The notes under the pieces are model-generated. The model saw only the letters and a program-made list of their open reading frames with translations, made no database searches and had not been told where the DNA came from. A program made the translations under genes and the position numbers. From Corynebacterium curieae (GTDB lineage: Bacteria > Actinomycetota > Actinomycetes > Mycobacteriales > Mycobacteriaceae), in assembly GCF_027570035.1 (NCBI RefSeq), contig NZ_JAKMUU010000004.1, positions 186,001 through 250,000 of the forward strand: DNA of 64,000 nt, read 5' to 3'. This document shows positions 49,512-56,158 of this stretch, one piece after another; positions within the stretch are counted from its first letter, which is position 1; each line of letters begins with the position of its first letter.

Positions 49512-50159
49512 TTAATGCTCCGAATCTATAGTGGGTGATGTTGAAAGTTGGGTAATACAACGCTCGAGCATCAGCGGTCCGCTCGGTGTCAGGATGGACT
49601 CTGGGTGAAATTGCATGCCGAGTGCTAGACCGTCAGTTGTTTCGGCGGCCATGGTTACCTTGCCTATGTCCGTTGCTGCATGCGCCAAGGAACGCATGCC
49701 TTGAGGGACGACCCTGCAGCCGAGGGAGTGATAGCGTGCCACCGGAACTTGCGTACCGTGCCTGCCAGGTTGATCGGGACCGGTATCGATAGCAAGGCCT
49801 TGGAAGACGGGATGCTGAATGCCGGCTTCGGTAAGGACCATCGGAACGGATTTGCCATGTACAGGTCCGCACGGCGTGACCGTACCGCCGTGGTGCTCAA
49901 GCAGCGCCTGGAAGCCAAGGCAGATACCGAGGATGGGAATGGTGCCAAGGGTGGCACCGACAAGCTCCCTCATGCAGCCTGCATCGCGAGGATGTCCGGG
50001 CCCGGGGGAAAGAATAATTATGTCGGGCTGTGCGTGGAGCACGTCCTGTACCGAAACGGTATTGCGGAATACGGTGGTATCGAAGTCTGCTAGGGCATCA
50101 ACCAGGTTGTAGACAAAAGAATCGTGGTTATCTAGTAAGACAACGTGTGGCGATTTCAT
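49512..50159 (-). CDS. trpG: Anthranilate synthase component II (glutamine amidotransferase)
   Basis: 215 residues, a class I amidotransferase supplying ammonia to TrpE. The nucleophile elbow reads GICLGFQAL, and the catalytic His/Glu are in MQFHPESIL. The ATG at 50157-50159 overlaps the trpE stop by four bases (ATGA), so the two subunits are coupled. Confidence 0.97.
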   Translation of the reverse strand: MKSPHVVLLDNHDSFVYNLVDALADFDTTVFRNTVSVQDVLHAQPDIIILSPGPGHPRDAGCMRELVGATLGTIPILGICLGFQALLEHHGGTVTPCGPVHGKSVPMVLTEAGIQHPVFQGLAIDTGPDQPGRHGTQVPVARYHSLGCRVVPQGMRSLAHAATDIGKVTMAAETTDGLALGMQFHPESILTPSGPLMLERCITQLSTSPTIDSEH

Positions 50160-51673
50160 CGCTGTACCTCCAGTTCAGCCCCGTGTGCCACCGCAATGGC
50201 ATTGAGTACGGCGTAGGCTTTATGCACAGTTTCATCGGCCTCGGCCTGTGGCACGGAGTCCTTGACCACTCCGGCGCCGGCCTGCACCACCGCCGTCCCG
50301 CCTTTGACATAGGCCGAACGGATGACGATGCAGTTGTCCATGGCACCGTCACCGCGCAGGTAGCCCACCGCCCCGCCATAGGATCCGCGGCGTTTGCCCT
50401 CAATGCGACGGACTAGCTCGGTCGCACGCAGCTTGGGCGCTCCCGTCAAGGTGCCCATGTTCATGCAAGCGCGGTACGCATCGAGCGCGTCAAAGTCTGG
50501 GTGAAGCCGCGCCGTGACCCTGGAGACTAAGTGCATTACGCGGGAATAACGGTCAACCTGCAAGAGCTCCGCAACCTGGCGGGTGCGGGGTACGGCCACG
50601 CGCGCTACATCATTGCGAGCTAAATCGACCAGCATCGTATGTTCCGCAATCTCTTTTTGATCGGTGCGCATTTCCAATTCATTGCGGATATCAAGTTCAT
50701 GGTTCACGCTGCCATCTGGGTTGAGACCACGCGGCCGGGTACCTGCGATGGGATAGAGCTGCACTTGCCTATTTCCCGGTGTGAATTTGAGGTTGGATTC
50801 CGGTGACGCCCCAAAGAGTTCATAGTCGGCGCCGCGGGCATAGAACATATACGGCGAAGGGTTGGTTTCCCGCAGCGTGCGGTAGGCGGCCAAGGCGTCT
50901 GGGCATTCCAGAGTGAAAGAGCGCGCTGGAACCACTTGGTAGATATCTCCGGCGTGGATATTGCCTTTGAGCTTATCGACGCCCGCGCGAAACGCCTCAT
51001 CATCCATATCGGCTACCGCCTTGACCCTTTTTCTTCGCGGTCCTACAGGGGCGGCAGCCGTCGGTATTGCTGCCAGAAAGTTCAGCTCCTCTTCCAAGCG
51101 GCCTTGGTCAGTGTCCCAGCCTTCCAGTCGTGCGGTGCCCTTTAAGTGATCTACCGTTAAGACGGTTTGCGCTACCAAGAATTCAAAGTCTGGGTACTCA
51201 TTGGGACTGGGACCAACTTCTGGCAGGGATTCGAAGGTAGCCAAATAGTCATAGGCAAACCCACCTGCCAGAAAGGGCAGTAAGGAAGATGAATAGTCCG
51301 CCTTAAGTTGCAGGAATCGGAGGATATCTGCGGTTGATTCGGCTAAGAGCCGTTCCCGCTCGTCAGCTTGCGTGGCAATCTCGAATTCAAATACAGCGGT
51401 AGTCGTTTCACGTGAAACCAAGCGGTGGCGGAATCGGTTGGCCAAGGAAGGCAGGAGCGCCTCGCCCGCCTTTGTCAGGGCGCGGGTCTCCACCCGCTGG
51501 CCGTGACACGTGACCTTTAGAGCGGCCGTGAGTACAGCCAAACAGTTGAGGTTCTTCTTGGTTTCGATGTCCGCACTTTCAAGCAATAAGGAATCTCTTG
51601 GTTGTGCTAGTGCGTCGAAAAGTGCGGCCGCGTCGCGGTCATAACGTATATCGCGGGTGGCGGTATATGGCAT
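50156..51673 (-). CDS. trpE: Anthranilate synthase component I
   Basis: 505 residues. It converts chorismate and ammonia to anthranilate. The catalytic part has GDIYQVVPARSF, FYARGADYELFGASPESNLK, PIAGTRPRG, and MNMGTLTGAPKLRA. The N-terminal region LLLESADIETKKN contains the LLES tryptophan-feedback site. The start is ATG at 51671-51673 with GAGAGG upstream; the ORF to 51739 runs into the attenuator. parS site 6 lies in the N-terminal domain. Confidence 0.97.
   Translation of the reverse strand: MPYTATRDIRYDRDAAALFDALAQPRDSLLLESADIETKKNLNCLAVLTAALKVTCHGQRVETRALTKAGEALLPSLANRFRHRLVSRETTTAVFEFEIATQADERERLLAESTADILRFLQLKADYSSSLLPFLAGGFAYDYLATFESLPEVGPSPNEYPDFEFLVAQTVLTVDHLKGTARLEGWDTDQGRLEEELNFLAAIPTAAAPVGPRRKRVKAVADMDDEAFRAGVDKLKGNIHAGDIYQVVPARSFTLECPDALAAYRTLRETNPSPYMFYARGADYELFGASPESNLKFTPGNRQVQLYPIAGTRPRGLNPDGSVNHELDIRNELEMRTDQKEIAEHTMLVDLARNDVARVAVPRTRQVAELLQVDRYSRVMHLVSRVTARLHPDFDALDAYRACMNMGTLTGAPKLRATELVRRIEGKRRGSYGGAVGYLRGDGAMDNCIVIRSAYVKGGTAVVQAGAGVVKDSVPQAEADETVHKAYAVLNAIAVAHGAELEVQR
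51405..51418. other. parS site 6 (inside trpE)
   Basis: Exact GTTTCACGTGAAAC, read as Val-Ser-Arg-Glu-Thr after RHRL in the N-terminal domain of TrpE. Confidence 0.93.
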
Positions 51674-51740
51674 TGCAGTGCCCTCTCGGAGGTGTTGGGA
51701 AGGTAGGAACGGAATATGAGCTTCCGCGAGCAGAGGCACT

Positions 51741-51771
51741 AAAACGCCAAAAGGCCCGCAGAATGCGAGCC
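51741..51771 (-). terminator. trp operon attenuator terminator
   Basis: On the minus strand GGCTCGC (complement of 51765-51771) pairs with GCGGGCC (complement of 51753-51759), then TTTTGGCGTTTT. The same AAAGGCCCGC decamer occurs at 51750-51759 and at 51790-51799, just after the trpL stop. The arm at 51765-51771 can therefore pair with either copy: the late copy ends transcription, the early copy forms an antiterminator. Confidence 0.88.
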
Positions 51772-51802
51772 TGAAAATGGGTTGTGAAGAAAGGCCCGCG
51801 GG

Positions 51803-51850
51803 TTACGCGTGCCACCACCAAGCAGTAGTCATGTTCTTCATATCGGTCAT
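51803..51850 (-). CDS. trpL: trp leader peptide
   Basis: 15 residues, MTDMKNMTTAWWWHA, with three consecutive Trp codons (complement of 51812-51820) and a TAA stop four bases before the antiterminator arm. Ribosome stalling at the Trp codons when charged tRNA-Trp is scarce would favour the antiterminator and let trpEGDCFBA be transcribed. TATAGA (complement of 51864-51869) is a plausible -10, only about 14 bases upstream of the start. Confidence 0.93.
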   Translation of the reverse strand: MTDMKNMTTAWWWHA

Positions 51851-52003
51851 ACTAACCTAAATTTCTATAGCGCGGAAGATAATGCTGAGAAATATTCTCG
51901 AGTCACCGTCTGGTGGCCAAAAGTCATGGTTGGTACGGGGTACCCAAGTGGAATGAGTGCGGTACTGTTGGGTCCATTAAGCAAGAGAGGAAAGGTGATG
52001 TAA

Positions 52004-53479
52004 ATGACGTTGAATACAAGTGAGGTATTGGCAAAGGTTCCAACCAAGCTTTTGATTGCCGGCGAGTGGCGCGAGGCATCCTCTGGGGAGACCTTCAACG
52101 TAGAAAATCCGGCTACCGGGGCGACTATAGCTACACTAGATTCTGCGAACTCCGCTGATGCGGTGGCCGCCCTCGATGCTGCCTGCGCGGTTCAAGATGA
52201 ATGGGCACAAACCACCCCGCGTGAACGGGCCAATATCCTTCGCCGTGCATTCGAGCTGGTGCACGAACGAGCTGATGAGTTCGCGACTTTGATGACCCTT
52301 GAAATGGGAAAGCCTTTTGCCGAGTCTCAAGGTGAGGTCACCTACGGCGCGGAGTACCTCCGCTGGTTTAGTGAGGAGGCTACCCGTGATTATGGGCGCT
52401 ACTCCCCCGTTCCGGAAGGCACGCTGCGCATGGTCACCCGCCGCAAGCCGGTAGGGCCTTGTCTGTTGATTACCCCGTGGAACTTCCCTCTTGCGATGGC
52501 CACCCGAAAGGTGGCCCCTGCCGTAGCAGCAGGCTGCACCATGGTTCTAAAGCCGGCTAAGCTTACTCCGCTAACCGCACAGTACTTCGCACAAACCATG
52601 CTTGATGCTGGCCTTCCTAAGGGTGTACTCAATGTAGTTTCTGGCAGCTCTGCGTCGGCCATTTCGGAGCCCCTGCTTGCCGACGCCCGTCTGCGGAAGC
52701 TCTCTTTCACTGGCTCCACCCCAGTGGGCAAGACCCTCCTTAAGGGTGCCGCAGATAATGTACTTCGCACCTCCATGGAACTCGGCGGGAACGCACCGTT
52801 CATCGTCTTCGAAGACGCGGATATCGACCAAGCCGTGGCGGGGGCTATGGGGGCCAAGATGCGCAATATTGGTGAGGCATGCACTGCGGCAAACCGTTTC
52901 TTGGTGCACGAGTCCGTCGCTGAGGAATTTACGCAGAAGCTCGCCGCTGAGTTTGAAAGGCTCGTCGTTGGCAATGGCATGGATGAAGGTGTTACTTGCG
53001 GCCCCCTCATCGAAGCCAAAGCACTCGATAATGTTGCTGGCCTAGTGGAGGATGCTGTGAACAAGGGCGCCACTGTGGTTACCGGTGGCAAGCGTGGCGA
53101 GGGCGAGGGCCATTTTTACGAACCTACGATTTTGAGCAATGTTTCACGTGAAACTCGCGTGGCTCAGGAGGAAATCTTTGGTCCCATCGCACCGATCTTG
53201 ACCTTTACCGAGGAGTCCGAGGCCTTAGAGATCGCAAATGATACGGAATACGGACTCGCCTCCTATGTCTTTACGGAAAATTCTGATCGCCTCTGGCGCG
53301 TGGCCGATGGCCTTGAATTTGGACTCATGGGATTCAACGCCGGTGTCGTCTCGAATGCCGCAGCCCCATTTGGTGGTGTGAAGCAATCTGGTCTAGGCCG
53401 CGAGGGTGGCGCCGAGGGCATTGAAGAATACACCACTGTTCAATATCTGGGCATCCGCGATCCCTACGCCAATGTCTAG
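52004..53479 (+). CDS. gabD: NAD(P)-dependent succinate-semialdehyde-type dehydrogenase
   Basis: 491 residues of the aldehyde dehydrogenase superfamily. ITPWNFPLAMATRKVAPAVA for cofactor binding, FTGSTPVG, the general-base Glu in MELGGNAPFIV and the catalytic Cys in GEACTAANRF. Overall similarity is to GabD-type SSADH, oxidising succinate semialdehyde to succinate, but the substrate is not proved. The start at 52004 follows AAAGG; the preceding ATGTAA is a dead start codon. The gene diverges from the trp leader. parS site 7 is inside. Confidence 0.85.
   Translation: MTLNTSEVLAKVPTKLLIAGEWREASSGETFNVENPATGATIATLDSANSADAVAALDAACAVQDEWAQTTPRERANILRRAFELVHERADEFATLMTLEMGKPFAESQGEVTYGAEYLRWFSEEATRDYGRYSPVPEGTLRMVTRRKPVGPCLLITPWNFPLAMATRKVAPAVAAGCTMVLKPAKLTPLTAQYFAQTMLDAGLPKGVLNVVSGSSASAISEPLLADARLRKLSFTGSTPVGKTLLKGAADNVLRTSMELGGNAPFIVFEDADIDQAVAGAMGAKMRNIGEACTAANRFLVHESVAEEFTQKLAAEFERLVVGNGMDEGVTCGPLIEAKALDNVAGLVEDAVNKGATVVTGGKRGEGEGHFYEPTILSNVSRETRVAQEEIFGPIAPILTFTEESEALEIANDTEYGLASYVFTENSDRLWRVADGLEFGLMGFNAGVVSNAAAPFGGVKQSGLGREGGAEGIEEYTTVQYLGIRDPYANV
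53141..53154. other. parS site 7 (inside the dehydrogenase gene)
   Basis: Exact GTTTCACGTGAAAC, read as Val-Ser-Arg-Glu-Thr after LSN. It is the rightmost parS in the window. Confidence 0.93.
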
Positions 53480-53827
53480 AGAGCCCACGGCTTAGCGAAG
53501 GCAAGAAAACCGGCCAGGCCCTCCGTGGGCCCGTCCGGGTGGCACACATGTAAACACTCGGCCCGCGATTAACCCAAATTTACAAAAATGTGACATAACT
53601 GGCCGCAACTTGTTGTTTGGCCAGTTCAGACGGCCTTGTGTGATTGCGGCCAGCCGCAAAAACTCGGCGTCGACAAAGCGCTTTAGAGCCTTTTGATTAA
53701 CTTTTGAAGCCGCCGAAGCGTATAGTTCCTCACCGAATAATTTAATTTGTATTTCCTTCGTCCACGTTGCGGGGCTTTTGCCGGCACGGGGAGAGGGAAT
53801 TTTCTTTTTGTTATTTGGAGTGAGTTT
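53480..53827. other. Intergenic region with two inverted repeats
   Basis: 348 bases without a gene. GCCCACGG (53483-53490) and CCGTGGGC (53523-53530) form a long-loop hairpin after the dehydrogenase gene. Perfect arms AACTGGCC (53597-53604) and GGCCAGTT (53619-53626) lie about 200 bases before the MFS gene and could be an operator. Confidence 0.5.
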
Positions 53828-55039
53828 ATGACGTCTACTGAATCTGCGGCGGGTAAACCGCGGCTGCTGACTCCCACGTTCGCCTTAGCGTGGGTGGCCA
53901 ATTTTTGTCAGTTCTTGGTCTTTTATTTGTCCGTGACCACCATGGCCCTCTATGCGGTAGAAAGCTTTGGGGCATCGGATACAGTCGGCGGCTTTGCTTC
54001 CAGTGCCTTCGTTTTGGGAGCTACCTGCATGCGCGTGTTCTCAGGCTGGATCGTGGATCGTGTGGGCCACAAGAAGGCAGCCCTGACCTCTTTGGTCTTC
54101 GTCACAGTTGTTGCTGTGGCGTATTTTTTTGCGCATAATGTTGCGGTCTTAATTATCGTGCGTATGTTGCACGGTGCGGGCTATGCTTTGACCTCTACCG
54201 CGCTCATGGCAGTTGCGCAATCCGTCATCCCGCATGAGCGCCGTGCGGAGGGCACCGGCTACTTCGCATTGGGCACTACCCTGGCTACTGCGTTTGGCCC
54301 AGCAATCGGCCTCTTCTTGGCTAATAACATCGGCTACAACACACTGTTTAGTGCTGCGCTGGCCGCTAATATTGTCTCTTTGGCGCTGGCCCTTATCCTG
54401 CGCTACCCAGCTGAGCCTGCCGGCGAGGAGAAGCCATCGTTCAGGTTGCGCAATGCCATACACCCTGACGTCGTTCCCATCGGTGTATTTATGCTTCTTG
54501 TGGGTATCGCCTACTCTGGCGTGGTTACTTACCTCAATGCCTATGCGCGCAAGGAAGACCTCGCTACCGGTGCTGGGCTCTTTTTCATTGCCTACGCCCT
54601 AGTGATGCTCATTATGCGTTTCGTCCTCGGTCGCATCCAGGATCACCACGGCGATAACGCGGTTATGTACCTCGGGCTGGGTTCCTTTGCCATTGCCCTT
54701 CTAATTATGGGCTTTCCTACGAACGATGCCATGTTGGTTGCCGCCGGCGCTTTCACCGGCTTGGGCTACGGCACATTGAGCCCAGCCTGTCAGGCCATTT
54801 CGGTGCGTTCCGTGCCCGCTACGCAGATGGGCGCGGGTATTTCCACCATGTTCCTGTTGATGGATTTTGGAATCGGCGCCGCCCCCTTTGGACTGGGGCC
54901 CATTGTTAGTGCCACCGGATTCGGGGCGATGTACCGAATCCTGGCCGGGCTGATCGTCATCGCGGCCGCCTACTACTTCTTCGTCCACGGCCGTCTTCCC
55001 AAGGCTAAGAGCCACCACTTGGAATATGACAACGTTTAA
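53828..55039 (+). CDS. MFS transporter, 12-helix type
   Basis: 403 residues with twelve hydrophobic segments. Motif A-like GWIVDRVGHKKAALTS lies between helices 2 and 3 and a motif C-like GTTLATAFGPAIGLFL in helix 5. The substrate is unknown; the pattern resembles drug or sugar exporters. The start is ATG at 53828 after GGAG (MTSTESAAGKPRLLTPTFALAW); the 27-residue ORF extension lacks a binding site. It ends at a strong hairpin. Confidence 0.88.
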   Translation: MTSTESAAGKPRLLTPTFALAWVANFCQFLVFYLSVTTMALYAVESFGASDTVGGFASSAFVLGATCMRVFSGWIVDRVGHKKAALTSLVFVTVVAVAYFFAHNVAVLIIVRMLHGAGYALTSTALMAVAQSVIPHERRAEGTGYFALGTTLATAFGPAIGLFLANNIGYNTLFSAALAANIVSLALALILRYPAEPAGEEKPSFRLRNAIHPDVVPIGVFMLLVGIAYSGVVTYLNAYARKEDLATGAGLFFIAYALVMLIMRFVLGRIQDHHGDNAVMYLGLGSFAIALLIMGFPTNDAMLVAAGAFTGLGYGTLSPACQAISVRSVPATQMGAGISTMFLLMDFGIGAAPFGLGPIVSATGFGAMYRILAGLIVIAAAYYFFVHGRLPKAKSHHLEYDNV

Positions 55040-55074
55040 TATTCAACCGCTCTCCTACTCCCCGGCCTAAGCGA

Positions 55075-55107
55075 AAGCACGTCAGCTATAGAAGCTGACG
55101 TGCTTTT
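55075..55107 (+). terminator. Rho-independent terminator of the MFS gene
   Basis: Perfect 13-base arms AAGCACGTCAGCT (55075-55087) and AGCTGACGTGCTT (55093-55105), then a TTTT tail. Confidence 0.92.
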
Positions 55108-55515
55108 GGTTTGCTTTTACCTTGGTTGTTGGAGCGAACCATTCGGATACTGTGGCTGGGGCCAAACGACTATCAGCAAGACGATCGCCGGCTTCTGCGC
55201 TGAGCTAAAACCGTGACAGAGCCTTCGGTTCTGGACATAGAGTAGGCGGCTAATGGCCACAGGATGAACGTTGGCAGTAGTTTGTCAGCTCCGGAGTCTA
55301 TTCGCGGAGAAACAAACATCTCACGCCGCAAAGTTGAGGAGTGCTACCCGCTGCTTTGGAGAAAGATACCGATGATCTAGCAACTAGAACGCGGGCTGGG
55401 CGGAGATTTTGTCAGCATTGCTGATATCGAGGGTGCGTGCTCTAGCGGGTCTGATTAGTCCAAGATCAGGCAAGCTCACGCGTGGCGTAATGGCAGATTA
55501 TCAGCGACTCTGCGG
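55108..55515. other. Gene-free stretch, possibly decayed coding sequence
   Basis: 408 bases with no intact ORF. Short open stretches in different frames (for example GETNISRRKVEECYPLLWRK around 55310-55370, then a different frame from about 55380 to 55500) look like fragments broken by frameshifts and stops, but I cannot match them to a family. Confidence 0.35.
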
Positions 55516-56157
55516 TTAAGTACGAAGCCTATTTTGCTGGTGAGCGGGCAGGCAGCCGGCATCAATAACGCGCTGGGCAAGGGCACGATCGCCCATTTTG
55601 GCGGCAAACGCCATGCGCATGGTGATGTCGTGGCTGGGCGGGGCATCTAGTTCGATGGCATCGCCGGGGCGGATGCGGCCGGGGGAAATGATGCGCAGGT
55701 AGGTGCCGCAGTCGCCGCGCGCGGTCCAGCGTTTGAGCCAGCCGCGCTCGCCTAGCCAGCCGGCAAAGGTGGCACACGGTTGGCGGGGCACAGACACTTC
55801 AAGTACAGCGGTGCCGATGCGAAGGCATTGGTTGATGAGCAAAGCGGAGAGATCGATGCCCTGTGTGGTGAGGTTTTCACCAAAGCAGCCGGATGCCAGC
55901 GGGCGCGAGAGCTCGGATTGCCAGTAGTCGAGTTCCTCGCGGGAGTAGGCGTAGACGGCCTTATCGTTGCCACCGTGATGTTGGGCGTCACCAATAATAT
56001 CGCCGTGCACGCCGGAGCCATCGCCATAATCGGGTCCGGGTGCTGCTACATCAATGAAGTCTTGGGGCTTTTTGTCAATGCCCGAAAACTCATGCCGCCC
56101 GCTCGGGTCCGGCCGGCGGACGGCGACATTGGTGGAGATGACCTGCATGCCTGCCAC
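55516..56157 (-). CDS. MOSC domain protein (YiiM-like)
   Basis: 213 residues. The MOSC core reads DKAVYAYSREELDYW, GCFGENLTTQGID, and PRQPCATFAGW with the conserved Cys that handles sulfur or molybdenum cofactor. YiiM-type proteins act on N-hydroxylated compounds with the molybdenum cofactor. The start lies one base after the stop of the 857-residue gene upstream, so the two are probably co-transcribed. Confidence 0.9.
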   Translation of the reverse strand: MAGMQVISTNVAVRRPDPSGRHEFSGIDKKPQDFIDVAAPGPDYGDGSGVHGDIIGDAQHHGGNDKAVYAYSREELDYWQSELSRPLASGCFGENLTTQGIDLSALLINQCLRIGTAVLEVSVPRQPCATFAGWLGERGWLKRWTARGDCGTYLRIISPGRIRPGDAIELDAPPSHDITMRMAFAAKMGDRALAQRVIDAGCLPAHQQNRLRT

Positions 56158-56158
56158 T

